A stretch of 52,288 nt of DNA. It comes from Candidatus Binatia bacterium (GTDB lineage: Bacteria > Desulfobacterota > Binatia > UBA9968). The notes under the pieces were generated by a model. That model worked only from the letters and a program-made list of their open reading frames with translations. It was not told where the DNA came from and did no database searches. Of the stretch, positions 24,200 to 33,640 are shown in pieces; the first letter of the stretch is position 1, and each line of letters starts with the position of its first letter. The stretch lies in assembly GCA_036504975.1 (NCBI GenBank), contig DASXUF010000190.1, positions 1-52,288 on the forward strand, read 5' to 3'. Position numbers and translations under genes: made by a program.

Positions 24200-27100
24200 T
24201 TACTCTGAGAGATTTTTGAAATAGCTCTCGATCTGCTCTTTGTGCTGGCTCGGCACGCCCTGCTTGAGAGATTCGAGAATCTCCTCGCGGAAACTGCGCG
24301 GAACTTTGTAGTCCTCTTTGCCGGGCAGGCGGAATTTCTCCGTGTCGAGGCCGGTGATCCCGCCCTCGACGTCGAACTCCGGGAACTGCGGCATGCCCGG
24401 CAGCGGCACCAGCTCTCCGGAAGGCAGGAACCGGCCCATGCGGAAAAGGCGCGAGACCGGCATCCGGCCGAGCTGCCCGCGCTGCGCGAGCTGCTGCATG
24501 GATTGTTGCATCTGCTGCTGCGACTGCGAGAGCTGCTCGAGGGCCTGGCGCTCCGGCGGCACCGCGCCCTGCGAATCGAGCTCGCCGAGGCGTCCCTGCG
24601 CCTTGCCCATGGATGAGCCCGCTCCTTTGATGTTCTGGGTGATCTGCGGATCGAGCGACGGGAAGAGCTGAAAGAGCGATTCCAATTTTTCGTGCAGCTC
24701 CTCCGTGCGCTCTTTGAGCGTTCCCTGGCGCCGCTCGAGGTCGCGGAGGCCGGCGCGCTCCTCGTCTTTGAGCGCCGACGGCGGCAGGCGCAGCAGCGAC
24801 TCCAGCTCGCCTTTGAGCCCCTTGAGGCTCGCCTCGGCCTGCTGTCCCTTGGCTTCCTGCTCCCGCGTGCGTTTCTTCGCCAGCTCCTTCCCGGCCATGC
24901 CCATGATCTCGTCGAAGCCGGAGAAGTCTTTTTTCAACAGCCGCCCGATCATTTCTTTCACCAGATTGTTCACCGTCGCTTCGTCCAGGGCGTCCTCGCT
25001 CGGCTTGCCGCCGCCCTCGATGTCGGGGAACATCTCGGCGAGACGGGAAAGCTCCTGGTTCGCCTTCGACATGAAGCGTTCGAGTTTTTCCTTGAGAACG
25101 GCTTCGCGTTCGGCGAGCGTCTTCTTGTTGACGCTCTCGGTCTCGACCAGCAGCTCTTGCTGCTCGCGGGCGATCTGTTGCAGCTCGTTGGCCGAGCGCA
25201 TCATCTCGCCTTGCATGCGGCCCATGCTCGAAGACATCGCCGACTGTTGCCCCGCCTGGAGCGCCGCCAGCATCGAGGCCATCTGGTTGAACAGCTCGCG
25301 CGCGAGCTGCATGGCGCCTTCGATGTCGCCCGCCGCGAGCTTCTTCCGGATCGCTTCCATGGCGGAGAACATGTCGCCGAAGTTGAGGCCGCGCATCGCT
25401 TCGCTGTTCATGAAGTCGTCCGGCAGGCGCATAGCGAACTGCGACAGCGCCTGCTGCAGCGCGCTCAGTTGCTTGGCCATCTCGGAAAGCTGTTTCAGCA
25501 CCGCGTCGAGATTCTTGTCGCCGCTGCGGAGTTTTTCCAGCGCGTCCATGAACCGCTCCTGGCCCTTCATCAGATCGCGGGCCGAGCCGGCGAGCTCTTC
25601 GGCCTTGAGCCGCTTGCCGATCTCCTCCGAGAGCAGCGACATCCGCTCCAATTCGGTGGAGATGTCGTCGCGCGCCTTTTCTTTTTCCTCTCCGGTCGCC
25701 TGCTCCTGGCGCCTGAGCAGGTCGTTCTTGGTGAATTCGAGGTTGCGCTTGAGCGCTTCGAGATCGGACCAGGTCGCGAAATCGGTCAGGCGGTCCTTCT
25801 CGCTCCGCTGCATGACCTGTTCGACGGTTTTCACCATCTCGCCGAGCTTGTTCTCGAAGTTTTTGTCGTGGTCGGCTTCCGGAGCCGCCGCCTGCTTCTC
25901 TCCCGCAGGCTTTTCCAAATGGTCGGCCAGGAGATCGACCATGCGGCCGGACAAGTCGCGGATCATGTCGGCGACCTGCTTGTGCTCGCCGCGGAGGTTC
26001 TTGAGCCTGAGTCTCAGCGCGCGCGAGATGCCGATCTTAGGGCCGGAGATGGTATCGTTGTCCTGGACTTCGAAGTTGTAAACGACCTCGTCTCCCTCGC
26101 GAAGGCCGAGCCTCCCCAGGTCCCAGTCGAACCGCTGTCTGGGGATCAGTTTTTTGGCGCCGTCGAGCTTGATGGAAATCTTTTCCTGGCGCTCGCCGAT
26201 CTTGATGGACAGCGCCGCTTCCTGAATGCCGAAGTCGTCGCGCGCGCTGAATTCCAGCGGCAACTTTTCATCCCCATTGACATCGAGGTCTTCGCCAGGC
26301 TGCAATAATTCGACCGTCGGAAAGCCGTCCGGGCGGACGCGGATCTCGTATAAAATGGGCTGGTTGCCGAAGCCGAGCGCATCCTCCACCTGGATCTGGT
26401 AGCGCTGCGATTGAAACATGACGAGATTCGCCTGCAGCTTTCTTCCGTCTATTCTGAGCGGGACTTCTTTCGCTCCGTCGAGCAGCAGCTTGGCTTTGAT
26501 AACGTCTTTGCTGGTCGCCGCCTCCAGGCGGATCGTCGAGCCTCTGAGGCCGTCGATGTTTCCGCCCTGAATCGTCTCGGTAGGCAGGCCGGCGTAGTGC
26601 GGCGGATACAGTGTGGCGCTAAGGTTGCCGATCTCGGGCGGATCGATCGCTTCCAGCGTGTAGCGCGGAGATGAAAAGCCGCCGGCGACGGCGCGGTAAG
26701 ACACGGTGCCTTTGACGTCGTTCAACGTGGCGGTGAATTTTCCTCCGCCGAGCGCCTCCATTGAAATTCTTTCCTCCGCGGCGTCGGCGCCCGAGGCGAG
26801 CAGGAGGTCCATCGATTTCGGAATCGCGCCCGCCGCCGCGGCCCTGAGCGTCACGGCGGAGCCGCGCGCGACGCGGATCCCTTTCGGCGCAAGGTCGATC
26901 CTAATCTCCGACGGCGGGATGTCTTTCAGAGGATGGGCGAGGAGACTGAACGTGTCGCTCAACGAAGACGGATCGAACAGGACAACGGCGAGAACCGGGA
27001 CGAACAAAATTCCCAAGAGCCGGCCTTTCGCCCTGACGGGCGCGGCGTTGACCAGCTCTTCGGCGCGCAGCGAGTGGAGCTGCCGGCGGGTGGCGCGCAA

Positions 27101-27490
27101 AAGGGCCAGCACCATCGAGGCGGAAATTTCGGCGGGCCTGTTCTCGCCCGCGATCTGCGGATAAAGCTGGAGCGAATTGATCAAGTTGTTTCTAAGATGC
27201 GGGCATTTCTTTTCGATATAGAGAGCCGCCCATTCGTCGGAGGCGCGCTGCCAGAGCTGAAACAGCGTCCAGCCCAAAGGCAGGATCAAAAGAGCCGCGG
27301 CGAGCAGGCAATAAATGACGGGCGCGTAGGGAAAGAAGGCTTTGATCTCCCGGACCGCCAGGCCGAGCGAGAACAGCAGGACCAGGCAGATCCCGATGAG
27401 GCAGAGTCCTTCCAGGCCCTTGACGGCGCGGAAGCGGCGGATGAAGCGCTGGAGAAAAGAGGCTAATTCGCTGTACTCTTCCTGGCCCAT
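24200..27490 (-). CDS. DUF4175 family large membrane-anchored coiled-coil protein
   Basis: In this 1096-residue protein, N-terminal membrane helices at about 24-46, 53-76 and 153-170 are followed by beta-rich domains (about 190-490). A very long, Gln/Met/Lys/Glu-rich helical region (about 500-1010) is consistent with coiled coils and with DUF4175. The C-terminus is FREEILESLKQGVPSQHKEQ. The family is found at the head of MoxR/DUF58/BatA operons in several phyla. Its function is not established, and a structural envelope role is a guess. It is the first gene of the operon, divergent from the EutA homologue with a repeat between them. Confidence 0.88.
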   Translation of the reverse strand: MGQEEYSELASFLQRFIRRFRAVKGLEGLCLIGICLVLLFSLGLAVREIKAFFPYAPVIYCLLAAALLILPLGWTLFQLWQRASDEWAALYIEKKCPHLRNNLINSLQLYPQIAGENRPAEISASMVLALLRATRRQLHSLRAEELVNAAPVRAKGRLLGILFVPVLAVVLFDPSSLSDTFSLLAHPLKDIPPSEIRIDLAPKGIRVARGSAVTLRAAAAGAIPKSMDLLLASGADAAEERISMEALGGGKFTATLNDVKGTVSYRAVAGGFSSPRYTLEAIDPPEIGNLSATLYPPHYAGLPTETIQGGNIDGLRGSTIRLEAATSKDVIKAKLLLDGAKEVPLRIDGRKLQANLVMFQSQRYQIQVEDALGFGNQPILYEIRVRPDGFPTVELLQPGEDLDVNGDEKLPLEFSARDDFGIQEAALSIKIGERQEKISIKLDGAKKLIPRQRFDWDLGRLGLREGDEVVYNFEVQDNDTISGPKIGISRALRLRLKNLRGEHKQVADMIRDLSGRMVDLLADHLEKPAGEKQAAAPEADHDKNFENKLGEMVKTVEQVMQRSEKDRLTDFATWSDLEALKRNLEFTKNDLLRRQEQATGEEKEKARDDISTELERMSLLSEEIGKRLKAEELAGSARDLMKGQERFMDALEKLRSGDKNLDAVLKQLSEMAKQLSALQQALSQFAMRLPDDFMNSEAMRGLNFGDMFSAMEAIRKKLAAGDIEGAMQLARELFNQMASMLAALQAGQQSAMSSSMGRMQGEMMRSANELQQIAREQQELLVETESVNKKTLAEREAVLKEKLERFMSKANQELSRLAEMFPDIEGGGKPSEDALDEATVNNLVKEMIGRLLKKDFSGFDEIMGMAGKELAKKRTREQEAKGQQAEASLKGLKGELESLLRLPPSALKDEERAGLRDLERRQGTLKERTEELHEKLESLFQLFPSLDPQITQNIKGAGSSMGKAQGRLGELDSQGAVPPERQALEQLSQSQQQMQQSMQQLAQRGQLGRMPVSRLFRMGRFLPSGELVPLPGMPQFPEFDVEGGITGLDTEKFRLPGKEDYKVPRSFREEILESLKQGVPSQHKEQIESYFKNLSE

Positions 27491-27564
27491 GTTGCAGTGT
27501 GCTCATCTTACTATTCCAACTCTGCCTTGTCCATGCTCGGGTAATGGTTCAACAACGGTTCTTT

Positions 27565-27624
27565 GTAGGGGCAGGCCCCTGTGCCTGCCCTTTTTTTCGG
27601 GCGACCACGGGGGGTCGCCCCTAC
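27565..27624 (-). repeat. Dispersed palindromic element, copy B (reverse orientation)
   Basis: GTAGGGGC and GCCCCTAC enclose GGCAGGCCCC...GCCTGCC and GGGCGACC...GGTCGCCC, so the two inner hairpins appear in the opposite order to copies A and C. The phrase AATGGTTCAA flanks it on both sides (27543-27552 and 27687-27696) as a direct repeat. It lies in the divergent promoter region of the DUF4175 and EutA-like genes. Confidence 0.8.
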
Positions 27625-27735
27625 AAAATTTTATCTTCGGAGCCATGCAGCGATCATTGGCAAGCCGGCTTTTGTTATGGTATGCAAATGGTTCAATCGT
27701 GAGACGAAAACAAATTAGGAAAGGAATATCGCAGG

Positions 27736-29331
27736 ATGTTTGAACCATCTACCGAGGAATATTATCTCCACGAGGAATATGAAGACGACGAGAACGAAGG
27801 CGGCATGCCGATGGACGAAGACCACCCAATGTGGCGCTCGGAGCGCATATCGCTCACGTCCGTCGGGATCGACATCGGCTCCTCCACGTCGCATCTGATT
27901 TTTTCGCGCCTGCTTTTAAGGCGCCAGGGCATCGCGCTTTCCAGCCGCTTCGTCGTGGTCAAGCGAGAGGTTCTCCACGAGTCGCCGATCCTGCTGACGC
28001 CCTATATAGACAAGACCACGATCGACACCGACAAGCTCGGCGATTTCATCCACGAGGCCTATCAAAGGGCCGGCTTGACGCCGAAGGACATCGACACCGG
28101 CGCGGTCATCGTGACCGGCGAAGCGGCCAAGAAGAAAAACGCCGAGGCGATCTCGGCGCTGTTCTCCGCCCAGGCGGGAAAATTTGTCTGCGCCACCGCC
28201 GGACACAATCTGGAGGCGATCCTCGCGGCCTACGGCTCGGGCGCGGTGCATCTGACAATGCACGAGGGAAATAATTACACCGTGATGAACGTGGACCTCG
28301 GCGGCGGCACGAGCAAAATCGCCATCACGCAAAACGGCAAGGTGATCGACACCTGCGCCGTGGAAGTCGGCGCGCGCCTGGTCGCGATGGACGAGCAGGG
28401 CAAGATCAACCGTCTGGAAGACACGGGGGTCAAGATCGGCAACCAGGCCGGCATCAAGCTCGCGCTGGGACAGACGATGAAAGACGACGAGAAGGAGAAA
28501 ATGGCGGCCCTTCTCTGCGACTCGCTCTTCGAAGTGGTGGAGCGCGGCGCGCTTTCTCCTTTCGTCAAGAGCCTGCTGCTGACCCCGGAGCTCGATTATA
28601 CGGACCGGGTTGACGCGCTGATGTTTTCCGGCGGCGTCTCCGAGTACGTCTACGGCTTGGAGAAGAGAAATCTCGGAGACCTGGGCAATCAAATGGGGCG
28701 GCGGGTGCGCGAGCGGGCGGAAAAGCTGGCGGCGAAGATACCGTTGAAGCCCGCCGACGTCCGCATCCGGGCAACGGTCATCGGCGCGTCGCAATACACC
28801 GTCCAGGTGAGCGGCAATACCATCTACCTATCGCACGGCGAGCTTCTGCCGCTGAGAAATCTCCAGGTCGTGACGCCGCATTTCCACCAGCACGAGCCGC
28901 TTCAGCCGGCGGTGGTGAAAGAGGCGGTGCTGCGGTCGCTGCAGCGCTTCGACATCAACGACGGCGAGCGGCCGGCGGCGCTGGCTATTCACTGGGAGCT
29001 CGGCCCGTCCTATCCGCTGATTCGCAATCTGGCCCAGGGAGTGGCGGAGGCGATGAAGGACCACGTGGACAGGGGACAGCCGTTGGTGCTGGTCTTCGAC
29101 GCCGATATCGCCAAGCTTGTCGGCAACATCCTCGAAAGAGAGCTATTGCCGGGCGCCGGTATCATCTCGATCGACGGCATCGATCTCAAAGATTTCGACT
29201 TCATCGATATCGGCGAGGAGCTTCCCGACGCCCGCGCCGTTCCGGTGGTGATCAAGTCGCTGATCTTCCGCCACACGGAGCACGGGCGGGGACACGTGCA
29301 TCATCACGACGACCACGATCATGAACACTAA
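27736..29331 (+). CDS. eutA: EutA-family ethanolamine ammonia-lyase reactivase homologue
   Basis: This 531-residue protein is in the ASKHA (actin/Hsp70-like) ATPase fold: phosphate-1 loop GIDIGSSTSHLIFSR near residue 43 and phosphate-2 loop NVDLGGGTSKIAI near 190. The EutA-type stretch TPYIDKTTIDTDKLGDFI is present. EutA reactivates the B12-dependent ethanolamine ammonia-lyase, yet no eutB/eutC lies in the window. It has an acidic N-terminus (EDDENEGGMPMDED) and a His/Asp-rich tail (HHHDDHDHEH) not typical of enterobacterial EutA (467 residues). The start ATG at 27736 has GGAAAGG upstream. The substrate enzyme is unknown. Confidence 0.85.
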   Translation: MFEPSTEEYYLHEEYEDDENEGGMPMDEDHPMWRSERISLTSVGIDIGSSTSHLIFSRLLLRRQGIALSSRFVVVKREVLHESPILLTPYIDKTTIDTDKLGDFIHEAYQRAGLTPKDIDTGAVIVTGEAAKKKNAEAISALFSAQAGKFVCATAGHNLEAILAAYGSGAVHLTMHEGNNYTVMNVDLGGGTSKIAITQNGKVIDTCAVEVGARLVAMDEQGKINRLEDTGVKIGNQAGIKLALGQTMKDDEKEKMAALLCDSLFEVVERGALSPFVKSLLLTPELDYTDRVDALMFSGGVSEYVYGLEKRNLGDLGNQMGRRVRERAEKLAAKIPLKPADVRIRATVIGASQYTVQVSGNTIYLSHGELLPLRNLQVVTPHFHQHEPLQPAVVKEAVLRSLQRFDINDGERPAALAIHWELGPSYPLIRNLAQGVAEAMKDHVDRGQPLVLVFDADIAKLVGNILERELLPGAGIISIDGIDLKDFDFIDIGEELPDARAVPVVIKSLIFRHTEHGRGHVHHHDDHDHEH

Positions 29332-29414
29332 AAAAGTGCTGAGCGATGAGTGCTGAGGACTGAGCAAGGGAGTTCGAGCAGTTACTCAGCACTCGGCCCT
29401 CAGCGTTAAAACGC

Positions 29415-30017
29415 ATGCGCGAAATCCTTCCTGGAATCTTCACCTGGCCCTGGTTCTCCGAGCCGCACGGCTACAACTTCAACGGCTATCTCGTTCTTCA
29501 CCCTGAAGGCAATCTCTGCGTCGATCCGGTCGAGCCGGGCGGAGAGGACCTGGAAGAGCTGGCCCGCCGCGGCGTCTCGCGTATTCTCCTCACCAACCGC
29601 AATCACTCGCGCGCCGCGAATAAAATCCGCGCCCGCACCGGGGCGCGCACGGCGATCCACCCCGCCGATGCGCCGCATGCGCGCGGCCAGGGAACCGAGC
29701 TGGATGACGAGCTTAAAGTGGGCGCGAAGGCGGGGCCGTTCGTTGTGGTCGGAGCGCATGGCAAATCTGCCGGAGAAATCGCGCTTCACTGGCCCGAGCG
29801 GAGTATTCTTATCGTCGGCGACGCCGTCATCGGCAATCCTCCGGGACACTGCGGGCTTCTCCCTGAAAGGGTCATGGACGATCCGGCGCGCCTGCGCGAA
29901 AGCGTGGAAGCGCTGCTGGTCCTGGATTTCGACGCGCTTTTGACGGGAGACGGAGAGCCGATACTGAAAGGCGCCAAGGCGCGACTACAAGAACTCGTCG
30001 CCAAATTTCCCGCCTGA
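29415..30017 (+). CDS. MBL-fold-like protein with degenerate metal site
   Basis: This 200-residue protein has a metallo-beta-lactamase-like fold: GYNFNGYLVLHPEGNLCVDP at strand 1-3, the metal-loop position LLTNRNHSRAANKIR, then HGKSAGEIALHWP and ILIVGDAVIGNPPGH, where GD is the bridging-Asp motif. The HxHxDH motif is replaced by NRNHSR, so binuclear metal binding is unlikely. It may be a non-catalytic or mononuclear relative. It lies 83 bases after the EutA homologue on the same strand. Function unknown. Confidence 0.75.
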   Translation: MREILPGIFTWPWFSEPHGYNFNGYLVLHPEGNLCVDPVEPGGEDLEELARRGVSRILLTNRNHSRAANKIRARTGARTAIHPADAPHARGQGTELDDELKVGAKAGPFVVVGAHGKSAGEIALHWPERSILIVGDAVIGNPPGHCGLLPERVMDDPARLRESVEALLVLDFDALLTGDGEPILKGAKARLQELVAKFPA

Positions 30018-30165
30018 CAGACCCGCCACAAAGGGCCAGTCACCATCCGACCGCTGCGCGTCTCTCTCCGGGCCAATGCAGTTTCACCACCCGTTCGCGT
30101 CAATCCTTCTTTCAGATCATCGCTTAGGCCGTAAGCTCGGCCATTTTCCGGCATTCGCAGGAACG

Positions 30166-30194
30166 TTTACCCCGACCGCCAACTAGTGTATTAT
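30166..30194 (+). promoter_or_regulatory. Sigma70-type promoter of pilT-pilU
   Basis: TTTACC (30166-30171) and TATTAT (30189-30194) are exactly 17 bases apart. Transcription near 30201 would give a leader of only about 17 bases, containing GGAGG (30208-30212) before the ATG at 30218. Confidence 0.55.
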
Positions 30195-30217
30195 AGGCGC
30201 TGATTGCGGAGGCGTTT

Positions 30218-31306
30218 ATGGATATAACGAAGTTGCTTGCCTTTGGCGTCGAGCAAAGCGCGTCGGACTGCCACTTGAGCTCGGGCGAGCCGCCAATGAT
30301 GCGCATCCACGGCGATCTGAAAAAACTCGACCATCCGGCTCTGACGAAAGAAGAAGTCCACAGCATGGTTTACGACATCATGAACGACGCGCTGCGCAAG
30401 ACCTTCGAAGCGACGCGCGAAGTGGACTTTTCCTTCGAGCTGGGCGATATCGCCCGCTTCCGGGTGAACGTCTTCATGCAGCGGAAGGGCGAGGGCGCCG
30501 TGTTTCGCACCATCCCATCGAAGATTCTCACGCTCGAGCAGCTCGGCATGCCAGCGATCTTGAAGCAAATCTGCGAAAAAGAAAAAGGGCTGGTGCTCGT
30601 CACCGGACCGACGGGCTCCGGGAAGTCGACGACGCTGGCCGCGATGATCGACCATCTCAACAACGACTTCGAAGGCCACATCCTCACCGTCGAAGACCCG
30701 ATCGAGTTTGTGCACCCATCCAAGAAATGCCTGGTGAATCAAAGAGAGCTGGGTTTCCACACCCATTCGTTCGCCAACGCGCTGAGAGCGGCGCTGCGCG
30801 AGGATCCGGATATCATCCTGGTCGGCGAGATGAGAGATCTCGAAACCATTCAGCTGGCGCTCACAGCCGCCGAGACCGGCCACCTGGTCCTCGGCACCTT
30901 GCATACGTCGAGCGCGCCCAAGACGGTCGATCGCGTGATCGACGTTTTTCCGCCGACACAGCAGTCGCAGATCCGCTCCCAGTTCGCCGAGTCCATCGAG
31001 GCGGTGATCACCCAGACGTTGCTCAAGAAAAAGGGCGGAAACGGAAGATTGGCCGCGCTGGAAATCATGACGGGCACCACGGCGATCCGCAACTTGATCC
31101 GCGAGGGAAAGATTCACCAGATACCGGGCACGATGCAGGTGAGCCAAAAAGACGGCATGCAGACGATGGACATGGCGCTGGTCGACCTGGTCTCGCGCGG
31201 CCTCGTGACCCAGGAAGAGGCGCAGGCCAAGAGCATGACTCCGAATCTGTTCGGCGCCGGCGCTTTCGGAGTCGGAGGAACAGCCGCCCGGGGCCGGGCC
31301 CTTTGA
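30218..31306 (+). CDS. pilT: PilT-type pilus retraction ATPase
   Basis: This 362-residue ATPase has the PilT N-terminal domain (ASDCHLSSGEPPMMRIHGDL), Walker A GPTGSGKST at 130-138, the Asp box, ILTVEDPIEFVH, Walker B ILVGEMRDLET and the His box TGHLVLGTLHT. The C-terminal helices (AVITQTLLKKKGG, ALEIMTGTTAIRNLIREGKI) match PilT. It disassembles type IV pilin at the inner membrane base. It is in an operon with pilU (19-base gap). No other pilus gene is in the window. Confidence 0.93.
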   Translation: MDITKLLAFGVEQSASDCHLSSGEPPMMRIHGDLKKLDHPALTKEEVHSMVYDIMNDALRKTFEATREVDFSFELGDIARFRVNVFMQRKGEGAVFRTIPSKILTLEQLGMPAILKQICEKEKGLVLVTGPTGSGKSTTLAAMIDHLNNDFEGHILTVEDPIEFVHPSKKCLVNQRELGFHTHSFANALRAALREDPDIILVGEMRDLETIQLALTAAETGHLVLGTLHTSSAPKTVDRVIDVFPPTQQSQIRSQFAESIEAVITQTLLKKKGGNGRLAALEIMTGTTAIRNLIREGKIHQIPGTMQVSQKDGMQTMDMALVDLVSRGLVTQEEAQAKSMTPNLFGAGAFGVGGTAARGRAL

Positions 31307-31325
31307 GATTCAGCCGGAGGGAATT

Positions 31326-32507
31326 ATGAATCTTACCGATTTTCTCAGCGTCATGGTGGAAAAGGACGCGTCCGATATTTATCTCACCGTCGCAAGCCCG
31401 CCGATGTACCGGATTCAAGGCGTCGTGCAGCCGATCGGCGATCACGTCTTCACGCCGGAGGAGTTGGAAATGCTCGCCAAGTCCTTCATGAACGAGCGCC
31501 AGTGGCAGCAATTCAGCGACTCGATGGAAATGAATCTTGCTCTGTCGTACCGGAGGCTCAGCCGGTTTCGCGTCAACGCCTTTCGCCAGCGCGGCTCGGT
31601 GGGAATCGTGATCCGGAGAATCAAGGTCGAGATCGAGACGTTGGACGAGTTGGGGTTGCCGGCGATCCTCAATACCATCGCCATGACCAAGCGCGGCCTG
31701 GTCCTTTTGGTCGGCGCCACCGGCTCGGGAAAATCGACCACGCTCGCGGCGATGATCGATTATCGGAACACCAACGCGCCCGGCCACATCATCACCGTCG
31801 AGGACCCGATCGAGTTCGTCCACCGGCACAAGAAATCGATCGTCAACCAGCGCGAGCTGGGCTTCGACACCCAATCGTGGGGCGACGCTCTGAAGAACGC
31901 GATGCGCCAAGCGCCGGACGTGATCCTGATCGGCGAGATTCGCGATTCGGACACCATGGAGACCGCGATTACGTTCGCGGACACGGGCCATCTCTGTCTC
32001 GCCACTCTCCATTCCACCAATGCGAACCAGTCCTTCGAGCGCATCCTCAACTTCTTTCCCGAAGAGCGCCACGCCCAGGTTCTGATGCAGCTCTCGCTCA
32101 ACTTGCGCTCCATCATCTCGCAGCGACTGATCCCGGGCGTGAACGGCAAGCGCGTGCCCGCGATCGAAATTCTCATGGACACGCCGCGGGTCAAGGAGCT
32201 GATTAAAAAAGGCCAGGTCGACGTCATCAAGGAAGCGATGGAGCAGGGTATTCAGGAAGGCTGTCAGACTTTCGATCACGCGCTTTTCCTTCTTTATAAA
32301 GAAGGCAAGATCGGCCTGGAGCAGGCGATCATGAACGCCGACAGCGCCAACAACCTGCGCATCAAGATCAAGCTCGAGGGCTTGAAGGGCGACGACGCGC
32401 TCGACCGGCTATTGGAAGAGGAAGTCAAGCCGTCGGTGGAAAAGCCCGCAGGCATGCAAATCCAGGGTTTGAAGCCGGCGGCCGGGAGGCCGTTCAGGAA
32501 GATCTAA
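31326..32507 (+). CDS. pilU: PilU-type PilT-dependent retraction ATPase
   Basis: This 393-residue paralogue of PilT has Walker A GATGSGKST (130-138), HIITVEDPIEFVHRHKKS, Walker B ILIGEIRDSDTMETA and the His box TGHLCLATLHSTNANQS. The acid-rich C-terminal extension (LDRLLEEEVKPSVEKPAG) and the NQSFERILNFFPEERH stretch are PilU-like. PilU works only with PilT to raise retraction force. An AGGGAATT element and ATG follow the pilT stop. Confidence 0.9.
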   Translation: MNLTDFLSVMVEKDASDIYLTVASPPMYRIQGVVQPIGDHVFTPEELEMLAKSFMNERQWQQFSDSMEMNLALSYRRLSRFRVNAFRQRGSVGIVIRRIKVEIETLDELGLPAILNTIAMTKRGLVLLVGATGSGKSTTLAAMIDYRNTNAPGHIITVEDPIEFVHRHKKSIVNQRELGFDTQSWGDALKNAMRQAPDVILIGEIRDSDTMETAITFADTGHLCLATLHSTNANQSFERILNFFPEERHAQVLMQLSLNLRSIISQRLIPGVNGKRVPAIEILMDTPRVKELIKKGQVDVIKEAMEQGIQEGCQTFDHALFLLYKEGKIGLEQAIMNADSANNLRIKIKLEGLKGDDALDRLLEEEVKPSVEKPAGMQIQGLKPAAGRPFRKI

Positions 32508-32569
32508 AAATAAGTTTCGAGTTTCGGATTTGAGTCAGATTCACTGCGAGACTCGGCAATTCATCCGCC

Positions 32570-33376
32570 ATGGGTTCCATTGTCGGCGCGTTGATCGTCA
32601 CGCATACGCCGCGCATCGCGGATGAGTCCACCGCGCCGGCTTTCACGCGCGAGATGATCCGCGGGATGCACGAGCTGGGCGAGGTGGTCGCCGAGCTTCG
32701 GCCCGACGTTCTCATCCAGGCTTCCACCCACTGGGTGACGACCTTTAATCACTACGTGCTCGGACACAAGCGGCACAAAGGCGTACTCACCTCGTCGGAA
32801 GCGCCGGAGATCATCGCCGGCGTGCCCTACGATTTTCCCGGCGATCCGGAGCTGGCGGCCGCAATCGCCGCCAAAGGAAAAGAGAAGGGCATCCCGGTGA
32901 TCTGCACGGCGGCGGAGCCCTTCATGCTCGAATACGGCACGGTGAATCCGATCCGCTACTTGACGCCGAAGTTCGACGTTCCGGTGGTTCCCGTGTCGAG
33001 CTGCATCATGGGGGACATAGCGGAATGTCTCCGCTTCGGCGAGGCGATCGCCGAAGCGATTCGCGCCGGCTCGAAGCGCGCGGTGGTCATCGCCAGCGGC
33101 GCGCTCTCGCACAAGCTCGTGCGTGGCCCGGAGAGATGGCCCAAGGACGAAGATCAAAAACTCGACCACCAGTTCGTCGAGCTGGTGACTAAAGGTCGAG
33201 CCGCGGAGATCAAATCTTTTTTTCCTTCCTTCTGCAAAACGGTAGACGCCGAAATGGGCGGCCGCCACCTGGCGATCCTCCTCGGTGCCACCGGCGTCGC
33301 CTTCCGCGGCAAGCTCCACGCCTACGGCCCGTCCTCGGGGACGGGGAACGCGGTGGTGAGTCTGCTGCCGGGGTGA
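32570..33376 (+). CDS. Class III (LigB-type) extradiol ring-cleavage dioxygenase
   Basis: This 268-residue protein is the LigB fold: His12 in LIVTHTPRIADE, ASTHWVTT near residue 52, the catalytic-type His in IASGALSHKL near 179, and the late DAEMGGRHLAILLGATG with the metal Glu. These are the positions of the Fe(II) site that opens catechol-type rings with O2. The window has no A subunit and no ring-hydroxylating genes, so the substrate is unknown. It is transcribed after pilU with a 62-base gap and may have its own promoter. Confidence 0.82.
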   Translation: MGSIVGALIVTHTPRIADESTAPAFTREMIRGMHELGEVVAELRPDVLIQASTHWVTTFNHYVLGHKRHKGVLTSSEAPEIIAGVPYDFPGDPELAAAIAAKGKEKGIPVICTAAEPFMLEYGTVNPIRYLTPKFDVPVVPVSSCIMGDIAECLRFGEAIAEAIRAGSKRAVVIASGALSHKLVRGPERWPKDEDQKLDHQFVELVTKGRAAEIKSFFPSFCKTVDAEMGGRHLAILLGATGVAFRGKLHAYGPSSGTGNAVVSLLPG

Positions 33377-33454
33377 TTCAAGCATGAGAGACAAGTGCTA
33401 TTTGATCGCATTCTCCGGGTGTGGCAGGATTAACATAGCCTGGAGGCGCGGACC

Positions 33455-33640
33455 ATGTCCAAAGCGAAAGAAGAACTGACCAAACTGATTGAAGATCAAC
33501 CAGACGACAGCTCGCGCGAAGAGATCGTACGTGAACTGGCATTTCACGTCATGGTCGAGCGTGGGTTGGCCGACTCGGACGCGGGCCGAGTCATCTCAAA
33601 CGACGAGATGGCGCGACGCATCCGCTCATGGCAAAAATAA
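33455..33640 (+). CDS. Antitoxin of a RelE/ParE-type toxin-antitoxin pair
   Basis: This 61-residue protein has EELTKLIEDQPDDSSREEIV, then RELAFHVMVERGLADSDAGR and SNDEMARRIRSW, the usual antitoxin partner of the ParE family. A GGAGG lies upstream of ATG 33455. It overlaps the toxin frame by 13 bases. The toxin is broken (see 33628), so the antitoxin is probably a relic or solitary. Confidence 0.8.
   Translation: MSKAKEELTKLIEDQPDDSSREEIVRELAFHVMVERGLADSDAGRVISNDEMARRIRSWQK

Noticed and set aside
24692-26308. Long plus-strand open frame opposite the DUF4175 gene
   Set aside because: It is rich in Leu/His/Arg with no motifs and mirrors the Gln/Glu/Lys codons of the minus-strand coiled coil; a codon-bias shadow.
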